Positions 1-9,500 of a DNA stretch of 64,000 nucleotides are shown piece after piece. Numbering within the stretch: the stretch's first letter is position 1; each line of letters begins with the position of its first letter. Source of the stretch: Nocardioides sp. (GTDB taxonomy: Bacteria > Actinomycetota > Actinomycetes > Propionibacteriales > Nocardioidaceae); NCBI RefSeq assembly GCF_029937575.1, contig NZ_JAPYPS010000006.1, forward strand, positions 1-64,000. Reading direction: 5' to 3'. The notes under the pieces were generated by a model. The model was not told the origin of the DNA and ran no database searches. It saw nothing but the letters and a program-made list of their open reading frames with translations. A program made the translations under genes and the position numbers.

Positions 1-25
1 GACGCTCACTCACCGCCTACGACCA

Positions 26-56
26 CTGACACCCCTTGGAATTTGTCATCTAGGCT
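26..56 (+). promoter_or_regulatory. Putative proA promoter (leaderless)
   Basis: A CTGACA-like -35 (about 26-31) is followed by the -10 hexamer TAGGCT at 51-56. Six bases later comes the GTG start at 63, so transcription probably starts at or beside the start codon. There is no Shine-Dalgarno sequence. Inference from motif and spacing. Confidence 0.5.
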
Positions 57-62
57 CGCCCC

Positions 63-1334
63 GTGACCACCCCGACCGAGACCGCCGACCCCGAGGCCGT
101 CGTCCGCGCCCTCGCCGCCCGCGCCCGAACGGCCGGCCAGGATCTCGCCCTGGCCACCCGTGCCACCAAGGACGCCGCGCTGGCCGCCATGGCCGAGGCG
201 CTGATCGACCACAACGACGAGATCCTGGCCGCGAACGTCGAGGACGTCGCCCGTGCCGAGGCCGACGGGACCGACCCCGGGATCGTGGACCGGCTCCGCC
301 TGACGACCGAGCGGCTCGAGGCGATGGCCGAGGGGCTGCGCCAGGTGGCGGGTCTCCCGGACCCGGTCGGGGAGGTCGTCCGGGGGAGCACCCTGGCCAA
401 CGGGCTGGAGCTGCGGCAGGTGCGGGTGCCCTTCGGTGTCGTGGGGATGATCTACGAGGCGCGGCCCAACGTGACCGCCGACGCCGCTGGCATCTGCCTC
501 AAGTCGGGCAACGCCGTGCTGCTGCGGGGGTCCTCGAGCGCCGCGTCGTCCAACGCCGCCATCGTCGCCGTCCTGCGACGAGCCGTCGAGGCGGCCGGGC
601 TGCCCGCCGACTGCGTCCAGCTGGTGCCGGCCGACACCCGGGCGACGGTGAGCGCGCTGATGCGGGCGCGCGGCCTGGTCGACGTACTGATCCCGCGAGG
701 GGGAGCGGGGCTGATCCAACGGGTGGTGGAGGAGTCCACGGTGCCGGTGATCGAGACCGGGGTGGGCAACTGCCACGTGTACGTCGACACGGCTGCCGAC
801 CTCGACCAGGCGCTGTCGATCGTGCTCAACTCCAAGACCCACCGCACGAGCGTCTGCAACGCGGCGGAGTCGCTGCTCGTGCACGCGGATCTGGTCGAGG
901 ACTTCCTGCCGCGAGTCGTCGTGGCCCTGCAGGAGGCCGGTGTGACCGTCCACGGCGACGCGGCGACGGTGTCCCTGGCCGGGGTCGTGCCGGCCACCGA
1001 CGAGGACCACGCCCGCGAGTACCTCTCCCTGGACATGTCGGTGGCGGTCGTGGCTGACGTGGAGGGCGCGATCCGGCACGTGCGGCGGTTCTCCAGCGGT
1101 CACACCGAGGCGATCGTCACCCGGGACCAGGCCACCGCTCGGCGGTTCGTGGCCGCCGTGGACTCGGCGGCCGTCGTGGTCAACGCCTCGACCCGGTTCA
1201 CCGACGGTGGGGAGTTCGGCTTCGGCGCCGAGATCGGCATCAGCACCCAGAAGCTGCACGCTCGCGGACCGATGGGACTGCCCGAGATGACGTCGACGAA
1301 GTACGTCGTGACCGGCGACGGCCACGTCAGGTGA
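63..1334 (+). CDS. proA: Glutamate-5-semialdehyde dehydrogenase (gamma-glutamyl phosphate reductase)
   Basis: Catalyses NADPH-dependent reduction of glutamyl 5-phosphate to glutamate 5-semialdehyde, the second step of proline biosynthesis, in the cytoplasm. The 423-aa length is normal and the sequence aligns end to end with the family in my reading: a Rossmann NADP-binding half, the [13 protein letters not shown] segment and the catalytic cysteine in [13 protein letters not shown] (about C265). The GTG start at 63 is chosen because a -10 box lies exactly six bases upstream; no upstream start is available in frame with a ribosome site. In actinobacteria proB normally precedes proA, so proB probably lies just outside the window. 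The next gene starts 33 bases downstream with its own -10 box. Confidence 0.96.
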   Translation: MTTPTETADPEAVVRALAARARTAGQDLALATRATKDAALAAMAEALIDHNDEILAANVEDVARAEADGTDPGIVDRLRLTTERLEAMAEGLRQVAGLPDPVGEVVRGSTLANGLELRQVRVPFGVVGMIYEARPNVTADAAGICLKSGNAVLLRGSSSAASSNAAIVAVLRRAVEAAGLPADCVQLVPADTRATVSALMRARGLVDVLIPRGGAGLIQRVVEESTVPVIETGVGNCHVYVDTAADLDQALSIVLNSKTHRTSVCNAAESLLVHADLVEDFLPRVVVALQEAGVTVHGDAATVSLAGVVPATDEDHAREYLSLDMSVAVVADVEGAIRHVRRFSSGHTEAIVTRDQATARRFVAAVDSAAVVVNASTRFTDGGEFGFGAEIGISTQKLHARGPMGLPEMTSTKYVVTGDGHVR

Positions 1335-1354
1335 GGGCGGCCGCGGACCCCGGG

Positions 1355-1360
1355 TAGGGT
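1355..1360 (+). promoter_or_regulatory. Putative -10 box (TAGGGT) of leaderless transcript
   Basis: TAGGGT ends six bases before the GTG at 1367, the spacing expected of a leaderless actinobacterial mRNA. No clear -35 is seen, because the upstream sequence is the end of proA. Confidence 0.45.
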
Positions 1361-1366
1361 CACCGC

Positions 1367-1981
1367 GTGGCCGAGCATCAGGGACTGTCCGTGCACGCCG
1401 ACCCCGCGGCTGAGCGGCTCTGGACCGGAGCCACGATCATCACGTTTGTGCGCACGATCGCCTCCTTCGCGCTGTGCCTGGTCGGGGTCTGGCAGGAGGA
1501 GCTGGTCTGGCTCGTCGTGGGGCTGGGCGTCTACTGGGTCGGGGACATGGCGGACGGCGCCTACGCCCGTCGCTTCGACTGCGAGACGCGGATCGGCGGC
1601 GTGATGGACATGCTGTGCGACCGGCTGAACTGCGCCGCCTTCTACCTCGGGTTCGCCGCCCTGCAGCACGAGATGATCCTGCCGGTGGCGGTGTACCTCT
1701 TCGAGTTCATGGTGATCGACTTCTTCCTGTCGCTCGCCTTCCTCGCCTGGCCGATCCGCAGTCCCAACTACTTCTACGTGGTCGACGCGCGGATCTACCG
1801 CTGGAACTGGTCCAAGCCGGCCAAGGCGGTCAACTCGTCGCTCTTCGCGGTGCTCCTCCTGATCACCGGCTGGTGGTGGTTGGGCCTGATCATCGCCAGC
1901 GCCCTGGTGGTGCTCAAGTGCGTGTCGCTGAAGTGGCTGCTCGAGCTCGGGCTGCCTGTCCCGGAGCGCGCCCCCGCATGA
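1367..1981 (+). CDS. CDP-alcohol phosphatidyltransferase family membrane protein
   Basis: Integral membrane enzyme expected to transfer a phosphatidyl group from a CDP-alcohol to an acceptor alcohol. The diagnostic motif D-x2-D-G-x2-A-R-x8-G-x3-D-x3-D is present without a mismatch (DMADGAYAR then G, D and D, residues about 60-85). The rest of the 204 residues is several hydrophobic segments, consistent with a six-helix fold. The acceptor (glycerol phosphate, inositol phosphate, other) cannot be read from sequence. The stop codon overlaps the next start (ATGA), so the two membrane proteins are translationally coupled and may work together. Confidence 0.82.
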   Translation: MAEHQGLSVHADPAAERLWTGATIITFVRTIASFALCLVGVWQEELVWLVVGLGVYWVGDMADGAYARRFDCETRIGGVMDMLCDRLNCAAFYLGFAALQHEMILPVAVYLFEFMVIDFFLSLAFLAWPIRSPNYFYVVDARIYRWNWSKPAKAVNSSLFAVLLLITGWWWLGLIIASALVVLKCVSLKWLLELGLPVPERAPA

Positions 1982-2451
1982 TCCTGCTGCTGACCACCTT
2001 CGTGGTCGCGCTGGGGTCGGCGTTGCTGCCGTTCATCAACATCGAGATCTACCTGGGTGGGATCTCCGGTGCCTCCGGGGTGGCCGACGTGACCGGCTGG
2101 GGTGCCGTGGGGATCGCCTTGGTGGCCAGCGCCGGCCAGACCGCGGGCAAGGTCGTCTGGTACGAGGTCGCTCGCCGCGGCATCGACACCGACTGGGCCC
2201 GCAAGAAGCTGTCCAACAACAAGCTCCAGGCCGCTCACGCCCGGTGGACCGAGCGGATGGAGGGGCGGCCGTGGTACGCCGGGGTCGTCATGCTGCTCGC
2301 GGCGTCGGTGGGGATCCCGCCGTTGCTGGTGATGGCGGTCGTGGCGGGCGCCCTGAAGATGCCGCTGTGGGTCTTCGTGCCGACGGTGTTCGTAGGTCGA
2401 GCCGCGCGGTTCTACCTGATCCTCGTGGGCGTTGACCTCCTCTTCCACTGA
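1978..2451 (+). CDS. Small VTT/YqaA-like integral membrane protein
   Basis: A 157-aa hydrophobic protein starting at the ATG inside the ATGA overlap with the preceding phosphatidyltransferase gene. It has an N-terminal helix with the polar motif LLPFINIEIYLGG, a central basic stretch (VARRGIDTDWARKKL) and two C-terminal helices. This arrangement recalls the SNARE-associated (VTT/DedA, YqaA-type) membrane proteins that handle lipid scrambling or small-molecule transport; the assignment is by resemblance and is moderate. Coupling to a phospholipid synthase supports a role in membrane lipid handling (inference). Confidence 0.55.
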   Translation: MILLLTTFVVALGSALLPFINIEIYLGGISGASGVADVTGWGAVGIALVASAGQTAGKVVWYEVARRGIDTDWARKKLSNNKLQAAHARWTERMEGRPWYAGVVMLLAASVGIPPLLVMAVVAGALKMPLWVFVPTVFVGRAARFYLILVGVDLLFH

Positions 2452-2463
2452 CCCGTATACGCT
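2432..2463 (+). promoter_or_regulatory. Putative promoter upstream of a small membrane protein and nadD
   Basis: TTGACC at 2432-2437 and TATACG at 2456-2461 with 18 bp between them; the alternative register TACGCT at 2458-2463 lies seven bases before the ATG at 2471. It overlaps the 3' end of the upstream gene and could drive the small protein, nadD, rsfS and the phosphatase. Confidence 0.5.
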
Positions 2464-2470
2464 GAGCGCC

Positions 2471-2629
2471 ATGTCGCTGAGCTTGATCACCACCGCAGTC
2501 CTCCGTGCCTCCGAGGAGGCCGGCGACCCGGCCGTTCCGCCGTGGGTCATCGGCGCCATCGCCCTCGGCATCCTGCTCGCCCTGCTCCTCGGTCTGATCG
2601 CGTTCGGTGGAGGACGCGAGCACAGCTAG
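2471..2629 (+). CDS. 52-aa single-pass membrane protein of unknown function
   Basis: A short ORF just upstream of nadD. It has a polar N-terminus (about 23 residues), one strongly hydrophobic helix ([20 protein letters not shown]) and a short GGGREHS tail that would lie in the cytoplasm. I do not recognise a family. The ATG at 2471 is preferred over the in-frame 2432 start because it sits directly downstream of a promoter-like -10 element. Its stop is 17 bases before the preferred nadD start, which suggests cotranscription. Confidence 0.6.
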   Translation: MSLSLITTAVLRASEEAGDPAVPPWVIGAIALGILLALLLGLIAFGGGREHS

Positions 2630-2645
2630 TGGTCCGTCAGCCCTC

Positions 2646-3266
2646 GTGACCCACCGTGCGATTGCGCGACGCCGGATCGGCGTCATGGGAGGCACCTTCG
2701 ACCCCATCCATCACGGACACCTGGTCGCGGCCTCCGAGGCTCAGTCGTGGTTCGACCTCGACGAGGTCGTGTTCGTGCCGACCGGGCGCCCGTGGCAGAA
2801 GTCGGACCGCGTGGTCTCGCCGGCCGAGGACCGCTACCTGATGACGGTGGTCGCCACTGCGGCCAACCCCCGCTTCCGCGTCTCCCGGGTCGACATCGAC
2901 CGAGACGGTCCGACGTACACGATCGACACGCTGCGCGACCTCGCCGTCGAGCTGCCCGATGCCGATCTCTACTTCATCACCGGCGCCGATGCCCTCGGCG
3001 ACATCTTCAGCTGGCGCGATGCGGAGCGGGTCTTCGACCTGGCCCACTTCGTCGGCTGCACCAGGCCAGGGGCCGAGCTGGATCCCGCGACGGTCGACCT
3101 CATGCCGCACGACCGGGTCACGCTGCTGGAGATCCCCGCCCTGTCGATCAGCTCCACCGACTGTCGCCAGCGACAGCGTGAAGGCCGGCCCGTCTGGTAC
3201 CTCGTCCCCGACGGGGTCGTCCAGTACATCACCAAGCACCGCCTCTACCCCATGGAAGACTCCTGA
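2646..3266 (+). CDS. nadD: Nicotinate-nucleotide adenylyltransferase
   Basis: Transfers AMP from ATP to nicotinic acid mononucleotide to give deamido-NAD in NAD biosynthesis. The nucleotidyltransferase signature [12 protein letters not shown] is near the N-terminus and ISST is in the C-terminal part, both typical of NadD. The start is taken at GTG 2646 (206 aa, [16 protein letters not shown]); a longer in-frame start at 2607 would overlap the preceding ORF by 23 bases. The stop overlaps the ATG of rsfS by one base, the usual actinobacterial nadD-rsfS coupling. Confidence 0.94.
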   Translation: MTHRAIARRRIGVMGGTFDPIHHGHLVAASEAQSWFDLDEVVFVPTGRPWQKSDRVVSPAEDRYLMTVVATAANPRFRVSRVDIDRDGPTYTIDTLRDLAVELPDADLYFITGADALGDIFSWRDAERVFDLAHFVGCTRPGAELDPATVDLMPHDRVTLLEIPALSISSTDCRQRQREGRPVWYLVPDGVVQYITKHRLYPMEDS

Positions 3267-3667
3267 TGACCGCCACTGACCATGCCCTCGAGCTCGTGCA
3301 CGCCGCGGCCCGCGCCGCGGGCGACAAGCTCGCCCAGAAGATCATCGCCTTCGACGTCAGCGAGCAGCTGGCGATCACCGACGCCTTCGTGCTCGCCTCG
3401 GCCACCAACGACCGCCAGGTGAAGGCGATCGTCGACGAGGTCGAGGACAAGCTCCGAGAGATCGGTGCCAAGCCGATCCGCCGCGAGGGCGAGCGCGACG
3501 GGCGCTGGGTGCTCATCGACTACGGCGAGATCGTGGTGCACGTCCAGCACGAGGAGGAGCGTGACTTCTACGCCCTCGAGCGCCTCTGGCGCGACTGCCC
3601 GGTCATCGAGCTGCCCGCCGACGTCGCGGGTCCCGCTTCGCCCTCGGGAGCGCCTGACGGTGGTTGA
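3266..3667 (+). CDS. rsfS: Ribosomal silencing factor RsfS
   Basis: Binds ribosomal protein uL14 of the 50S subunit and blocks subunit joining during starvation. The 133-aa protein shows the conserved core: KIIAFDVSEQLAITDAFVLAS, then a GERDGRWVLIDYGEIVVHV segment, then the FYALERLW motif. The start overlaps the nadD stop (TGATG). The C-terminal tail (about 20 residues, Pro/Ala/Gly-rich) runs into the next gene, and the stop codon adjoins a hairpin repeat at 3668-3701. Confidence 0.93.
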   Translation: MTATDHALELVHAAARAAGDKLAQKIIAFDVSEQLAITDAFVLASATNDRQVKAIVDEVEDKLREIGAKPIRREGERDGRWVLIDYGEIVVHVQHEEERDFYALERLWRDCPVIELPADVAGPASPSGAPDGG

Positions 3668-4307
3668 GGTGCGAGCGAAGCGAGTCTCGCAACCTCGCAC
3701 CCTGATCCTGCTCCGCCACGGCCGTACCGCCTGGAACCACGCCGGGCGGGTGCAGGGCCAGCTCGAGGTCGATCTCGACGATGTCGGCCGGGAGCAGGCC
3801 GAGCGGGTGGCCGACGTGATGGCCACGCTCTCACCCAGCCTGCTCTGGTGCTCCGACCTCGCCCGGACGCGCCAGACCTGCGCTCCGGTGGCCGCAGCGA
3901 CCGGCCTCGTGCCGACGTACGACGCTCGCCTGCGCGAGTTCTTCTTCGGCGAGCGCGAGGGCCTGACCCACGGGGAGTACGCCGCGGCAGCCCCGGAGGA
4001 GTTCGAGCAGTTCCGGCGGGGGCACTACGACGCGTGTCCGAGCGCTGAGCGCACCTCCGCGGTCGAGATCCGGACGACCACCGTCCTGGGCGAGCTCCTG
4101 GCCGTCACCGAGCCCGGGGGGACCGCCCTGGCCGTCTCGCACGGCGCGGCAATCCGGGTGGCCACCGGTGCGCTGCTGGGCTGGCCGGACGACGCCTTCC
4201 ACACCTTGCGGGGCCTCGACAACTGCGGATGGGTGGTCCTCCAGGAGCACCTGGACCTCCACGGGGTCGGCGCGCTGCGGCTGGTGGCCTACAACCGCAC
4301 GGCCTGA
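3660..4307 (+). CDS. Histidine phosphatase (phosphoglycerate-mutase-like) family protein
   Basis: Cytoplasmic phosphatase using a phosphohistidine intermediate; substrate unknown. The nucleophilic motif is LLRHGRTAWNH near residue 20, the acidic region is REFFFGEREG, and the second catalytic histidine is in LAVSHGAAIR. About 215 aa from GTG 3660; GTG 3669 is an equally possible start. Both choices place the first 10-14 codons inside a palindromic repeat, so the N-terminus before the RHG core is probably not conserved. The start overlaps the rsfS stop, giving a nadD-rsfS-phosphatase operon, a common actinobacterial arrangement. Confidence 0.88.
   Translation: MVEVRAKRVSQPRTLILLRHGRTAWNHAGRVQGQLEVDLDDVGREQAERVADVMATLSPSLLWCSDLARTRQTCAPVAAATGLVPTYDARLREFFFGEREGLTHGEYAAAAPEEFEQFRRGHYDACPSAERTSAVEIRTTTVLGELLAVTEPGGTALAVSHGAAIRVATGALLGWPDDAFHTLRGLDNCGWVVLQEHLDLHGVGALRLVAYNRTA
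3668..3701 (+). repeat. Short palindromic element at the rsfS/phosphatase junction
   Basis: Perfect 8-base arms GGTGCGAG (3668-3675) and CTCGCACC (3694-3701) flank a second self-complementary core (GCGAG...CTCGC). It directly follows the rsfS stop and supplies one possible start codon and the first codons of the phosphatase. The sequence resembles the GCGAGCGAAGCGAG type of small dispersed hairpin seen in GC-rich actinobacteria; I see only one copy in this window. Confidence 0.55.
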
Positions 4308-4329
4308 CACCCCGTTGATGGGGGGCGAT

Positions 4330-4358
4330 TTCGCTTCGCGCGACGCGTTGGCTAAAGT
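4330..4358 (+). promoter_or_regulatory. Putative tRNA-Ala promoter
   Basis: TTCGCT (4330-4335), a 17-bp spacer and TAAAGT (4353-4358) lie about 30 bp upstream of the mature tRNA 5' end. Motif-based inference. Confidence 0.45.
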
Positions 4359-4388
4359 ACTCCGAGTTGCCCCACGGGGCAGCGGTTC

Positions 4389-4463
<75 letters not shown>

Positions 4464-4476
4464 GAGAGAAGTGCAG

Positions 4477-4524
4477 GTCCGAGGCGGTTTCCGGTCATCA
4501 CCGGGGACCGCCTCGGACATTTTT
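4477..4524 (+). terminator. Strong intrinsic terminator after tRNA-Ala
   Basis: A perfect 12-bp stem (4477-4488 with 4507-4518, arm GTCCGAGGCGGT) with an 18-nt loop, followed by ATTTTT. One of the best rho-independent terminators in the window. Confidence 0.9.
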
Positions 4525-4660
4525 GGGGCCAGGTCGGTCACCGATCGGTCACGGGACCGCGCAGGTCGTGCAGCCGCGTCCGGCGCACGCCGACCTCCCC
4601 TGGTCGGCCGGTGAGCCGTTTCGTGCCGGCGACCGCTGCCCGGCTCGGCAAGACCCAGTT

Positions 4661-5005
4661 CTAACCGTGCGCCACGTTGGCGCGGGGGTGGTCCACGGGG
4701 GCGCTGCGGCGCAGCTCCTCGGGGAACGGTGCCGGCCAGTGGTCGTCCTTGGTGACGGCGGGGAAGACGCGGTGCACGACGAGCCCTTCGTCGGTCTGCT
4801 CGCGCCAGGCCAGGCTGAAGGTCGTCTCATCGCGTTGGATCGGGGCATCGAGTGCCACCCGTCCCGGGTCGATGTCGTGGGCGATCAGCCACCTGGCGAC
4901 GGCATCGCGTCGGGGCTCGTCGAGCTGCTCGAGAGGGCGGTGCAGGGTGAGCTGCGTGTCGGTGGTGTCGACGTCGTTGTCGAGGTGTGGGGGACCCTCG
5001 GTCAT
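4661..5005 (-). CDS. Hypothetical protein (114 aa) downstream of the tRNA gene
   Basis: A small acidic protein starting at ATG 5005 (MTEGPPHLDN); a 17-residue upstream extension to 5056 is possible but has atypical codons (ATA-like AT-rich context). It has no signal peptide or membrane segment. It shows a helical DEPRRDAVARWLIAHDIDPGRVALD region followed by beta-like segments. I do not recognise a family. It stands alone, convergent with tRNA-Ala, in the only low-density stretch of the first 5 kb. A position next to a tRNA gene is a common integration spot, but no integrase or repeated tRNA end is present. Confidence 0.5.
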   Translation of the reverse strand: MTEGPPHLDNDVDTTDTQLTLHRPLEQLDEPRRDAVARWLIAHDIDPGRVALDAPIQRDETTFSLAWREQTDEGLVVHRVFPAVTKDDHWPAPFPEELRRSAPVDHPRANVAHG

Positions 5006-5145
5006 TGAGATTCCTGTCGATTGAACTCTGAACAGGTCAGGCCCATGTTGAATCACCGCGGCGGACCCGAAACGCAGATCGTGTGGTAAATCGGTGGCAA
5101 CCCGAGTTGCCCGCTCACGAAGTGACCTACCCCACCCTCATCGGT

Positions 5146-6345
5146 CTAGTCCAATGGTCGCGGGGAGGCCGAGCTCCTCGGGGCCGCCGAGGGCGTGAGA
5201 CCCGCGCAGGCCCGGAGCTGTTGGCGGACGTCGGCGAAATCCTCGACCGCCTGGCCCGCGATCGGTCGCGGGATGCCGGCGGAGTCGATGACCGCGGGCT
5301 CCCACTCGGACTCGGTCACGGTCGCGCGGCCCGCTCGTGAGGTCGGCGGGTCGACGGTCAGCGTGAGCACGCCCGTGGACGAGGTGTCGGGAGTCTGGGT
5401 GTACCAGAGGTAGTTGCCGAGCCCGTAGGCCACGTAGCCCTCGGTGCGACCGCCGAGGTAGCCGTCGCCTTGCAGGCGGTGGGCGTGGCTGCCGACGACG
5501 ATGTCGGCGCCGGCGGCGACCACGCGTCGGGCGAGGACGCGTTGGGACTCGTCGGGGCACCGCTCTCCTTGGATGCCCCAGTGGAGGTAGACGAGAACGA
5601 CATCGGCCGCGGCGTCTGCTGCGGAGACGGCCTCGAGCAGGCGGCGCGGTCGGATCGCGTCCGCAGTGCCGGGTACGCCGTCGGCGGCGGCCCACTGGCC
5701 GGTGCGGTCTGCCGTGGGGTCCAGGTCGGCGACAGTGGCGCCGACGGTGGCCACGACCGTGTGGTCCACGGCCGTGAGCGCCGGGCGGAAGGCCTCGTCG
5801 ATGTCGGCGCCGAGGCCGACGACGGCGAGAGGCGGCCGGGCCGAGCGCGCGGCGTCGATGGCGTCGAACGTCTCCGCCAGCGCGTCTCGTCCGAAGTCGA
5901 GAGCATGGTTGTTGGCCATGGTCGCTACGTCGACGCCGGCGCGGGCCAAGGCGTCGAAGGCCGTCGGCGGTGCCTGGAAGGTGAACCGCTTGCCCCGCTC
6001 CGGCTGACCGCCGGTGCCCACCGACGTCTCGAGGTTGACGACGGCCACGTCCGCAGAGGCCAGGGCGTCACTGACGGGCAGGTGGGTTCTCCCCGGCGCG
6101 TCGAGGAGGCGACGCACCGTGCCCTCGAAGTGCACGTCGCCGGCCACCGCGATCGTCAGGGGAGTCGGGTCGGGGAGACCCGGCACTGTTGCTGACCCGG
6201 ACGGAAGGACGGGGGTCGACGGGGGAGCAGGCGGTGCTGGGGACGGAGCTGCCACGGGCGGAGTGCTCGACGAGCACCCCGCGAGGGCCACCAGCAGCAG
6301 GGGAGCGAGCGCCCGTCTCGCCGTCGAACCAGCCGCCAGCCGCAT
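5146..6345 (-). CDS. CapA-family (PGA capsule synthesis-like) lipoprotein
   Basis: A 399-aa exported lipoprotein with the calcineurin-like metallophosphatase fold of CapA/PgsA proteins. The start at ATG 6345 gives a clean signal peptide with lipobox LVALAGC (MRLAAGSTARRALAPLLLVALAGC); the ORF stays open to 6432 but that extension would bury the signal. After a Pro/Ser linker come the domain motifs LTIAVAGDVHFEG, DVAVVNLETSVG, NNHALDFG, LVYLHWGIQGE and VVGSHAHRLQG, all characteristic of the family. Its role may be in anionic polymer export or cell-envelope hydrolysis; no capBCD genes are adjacent, so polyglutamate synthesis is not indicated. Divergent from the carboxypeptidase gene, with a palindrome between them. 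Confidence 0.85.
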   Translation of the reverse strand: MRLAAGSTARRALAPLLLVALAGCSSSTPPVAAPSPAPPAPPSTPVLPSGSATVPGLPDPTPLTIAVAGDVHFEGTVRRLLDAPGRTHLPVSDALASADVAVVNLETSVGTGGQPERGKRFTFQAPPTAFDALARAGVDVATMANNHALDFGRDALAETFDAIDAARSARPPLAVVGLGADIDEAFRPALTAVDHTVVATVGATVADLDPTADRTGQWAAADGVPGTADAIRPRRLLEAVSAADAAADVVLVYLHWGIQGERCPDESQRVLARRVVAAGADIVVGSHAHRLQGDGYLGGRTEGYVAYGLGNYLWYTQTPDTSSTGVLTLTVDPPTSRAGRATVTESEWEPAVIDSAGIPRPIAGQAVEDFADVRQQLRACAGLTPSAAPRSSASPRPLD

Positions 6346-6427
6346 GGGGTCGACCCTACTCGTGGCCACGGCACCGAGCCGGGCCGTGGATCTGCTCGCT
6401 GGTCGAGACCGAATGTAAACACTCGGT

Positions 6428-6445
6428 TTCAAGAGGCCTCTTGAA
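6428..6445. promoter_or_regulatory. 18-bp perfect palindrome between divergent genes
   Basis: TTCAAGAGGCCTCTTGAA is a perfect dyad in the 182-bp gap between the CapA-like and carboxypeptidase genes. It lies just upstream of a TACATT -10-like hexamer (minus strand, 6417-6412) that could serve the CapA-like gene. A second, imperfect dyad (GTCAG-gcatt-CTGAC, 6453-6467) lies 7 bp further right. Operator role is inferred. Confidence 0.5.
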
Positions 6446-6527
6446 TGAGATTGTCAGGCATTCTGACGATTCGCTCCGAGGTGGTCATCCCGGGCGCACC
6501 ACTCCCACCAAAGAATCGAGCTCATCA

Positions 6528-9500
6528 GTGAGGAACTCCCGCGTTCTCATCGGCGTGACCAGTCTGGCCGTCGCCGCGACGACGGTGCTGGCCGGGCCAT
6601 CGGTCTCAGCCGAACCGGGCGAGGCGCCTGCCACCCAGCAGGCCACCGCCGAACCGCCGTCCCCGACCAGCGGTGGTCGCGGAGCCGGCACGGCCACGGC
6701 CGTCGAGCCGCTCAGCACCGCGCAGCTGATCCGCCGGGCAGCCGAGACAGCCGTCTCGGGCGACCCCATCGTGATGCCGCAGTCCTACCCGTACCAGCCC
6801 GACCTCAGGATCTACCGCGACAACGACGACGACGCGGCGCACACCGCCGAGCTGCTCGGCCACCCCGACCTGGCGCCCCGCCTGCTGGACCTGATGTCAC
6901 GCAGCGACCGGATCTCGACCCAGGTGGTCGGCCAGTCCAGCGAGGGGCGCGATCTGTACCTCGTGACTCTCACCGCTCCGGAGACGGCGGAGGAGACCGC
7001 CGAGCAGGCGGCCTGGAAGAACCTGATGAAGGACGACCCGGACGCTGCCGCGGCGAGCACCGAGCTGCTGAACAACTACAAGACCCCGATCTGGATCAGC
7101 AACAACATCCACGGCAACGAGTGGGAGGGGACCGACGCCGCCATGCAGTACGTCGAGTACCTCGCCACGGCGCCGCTCGTGGAGGTCGGCAGCATCCTGG
7201 CCAACAACCGGGTCTACTTCTCGCTCTCGCTGAACCCCGACGGCCGCACCAACGCCACCCGCGCCACCGCGATCGGCCTGGACCCCAACCGCGACATGAT
7301 CACCAACGCGACCCCGGAGACGAAGTCGTTCATCCGGACCGCCCAGGCAGTCCAGCCCATCTACGCCGCCGACTTCCACGGGTACACGAGCGTGCTCCAG
7401 ATGGAGCCCTGCGGTCCACCGCACGGCTCCAACTACGAGTACGACCTCTACATGCCGCACAACTATGCGCTCGCTCTCAAGGTCGAGAAGGACGTCGTCG
7501 ACGCCGAGATCCCCGGCAACACCTACTTCAACGTCGACACGCGCCGGGTCGTGTCGGAGAACACCGGGCCGGAGACCGCCCATATCAAGATCCCCTACCG
7601 CGACACCCCCGACGGGTGGGACGACTTCCCGCCGATCTTCACGGCCCAGTACGCGGCGTTCTACGGCGCCGCCTCGGCCACGGTCGAGCTCCCCCTGAGC
7701 CGCGGAGCCGGCGGCGGTCGCCAGAGCCCGGAGCGTGCCGTGGTCAACACCGCGGTCGCCGTGCGGACGATGAAGAGCATCGTCGGCTACATGAACGTGG
7801 CCGGCCACGCCAAGGACATGATCAAGGGTCAGATCGAGGTCTTCCGTCGGGGTAGTGCCGGTGAGCCCAAGCAGGCTCTGACTCTGGACGACGTCGACGG
7901 CGTGCCCGGCCCGACCGAGTGGAAGCCGCTGTGGGACGTCGCCGACGACCAGGAGCCGGTGACGCTGCCGCGCGCCTACGTCATCCCCACCGGCGAGGGT
8001 CAGCGCTCGAGCAGCGATGCCTCGAGCCTGGTCGAGCAGCTGCTGACGCACGACGTCGAGGTGAGCACGCTGGACGCCGACGCCACCGTGGACGGGACGA
8101 CGTACCCCGCTGGGTCCTACGTCGTCGACATGCACCAGCCCCTTCGTGGGCTGGCGAACGTGCTCCTCGACCTCGGCGAGGACATCTCGGCCAAGGTCCC
8201 CTCGATGTACGACATCTCCGCGTGGAGCTACTCGTACACGTGGGGCGCCACCGTCGACAAGGTCGGTCTGACCGAGGACGGACCGATCGGCGCCACCACG
8301 CCGATCGTGGAGGTCCCCGTGGATGCATCGGTCCCGACCACGCCCGGCTACCTGACCTTCGACGTGGCCGGCGTCTCCGACTACGAGGCCCTCAACGCCA
8401 TCCTGGAGGAGGGCGCGCCGGTCTCGATGCTGGCCGACGGGTCGGCCGTCGTCGGGCCCGAGTCGTACGACGTGGCCGCAGCGGCGGCCGCAGAGTTCGA
8501 CATCGCCATGGAGCCTGCGACTCAGGCGGACCTCGCCGCGCTGGGCTCGGAAGACACCAAGGCGCTGACTGACCTCACGATCGCCTACTCCGGCAACCAG
8601 GACGACTACCTGTCGCTGACCCAGCTGGGCTTCGACGACCTCGTGCCCGTCTCCCCGTCGAGCCTGAACTCGAGCCCCGAGGTGCTCGACGACGTCGACG
8701 TCGTCTGGGTCGGAGGCACCTTCAACCCCGGTGTCGGATCCGTCGGGGAGTCTGCGCTGTCGGACTTCCTCGACGACGGCGGCGCCCTGGTCGGCAAGGA
8801 GGGCGGCAACGGCAACACCGGCCTGTTCGGCTTCGCGAGCCGGGTCGGTCTGATGAGCGGTACCCGCATCGACGGCAACCGCTCGGGCAACGGCATCGTG
8901 GCGGTCGACACACCCGCCGGGTCGGTGCTCTCGCCGTACGCCCAGGACTACGCGTTCATCTACCCGGCCTACTCCTACGCCGACCTGGGTGAGGGCACGG
9001 TGGTCGAGCAGACCTACGACGCCGAGACGCCGTACCTGGCGGGTCACTGGCGCGCCACGAACGACACCAACGGTCCGGAGTCGGCGGCGGGCAACGCCGC
9101 GGCCGTCTCGGCCACCGACGAGGAGACCGGCGCCAAGGCGTTCGTCTTCGGGACCTCGCCGTTCTTCCGCACCCACCCCAAGGGCGGGCTGAGCTCCGCG
9201 GCGCGGGCGCTGTTCTGGGCTGCGCCTGAGGGAGACCCGGTGCTGGCTCCGACCGACACCGGTGTGACCGTGGCGCCTGTCGAGCCGGTGACCTACCCGG
9301 GTGCAGCGACTGTCGAGGTGACGGTCGCAGCAGGTGACGGCACGACGCCCGGCACCGTCGAGCTGGTGGCTGACGACGACGTGATCGGCACCGCGGAGGT
9401 CGCCGACGGGACGGCGAGCATCCCGGTCACCGGACTCACCCCCGGGACCACGGAGTTCGTCGCGGAGTTCACCCCGAGCTCTGCGACCTTCACGCCGTCG

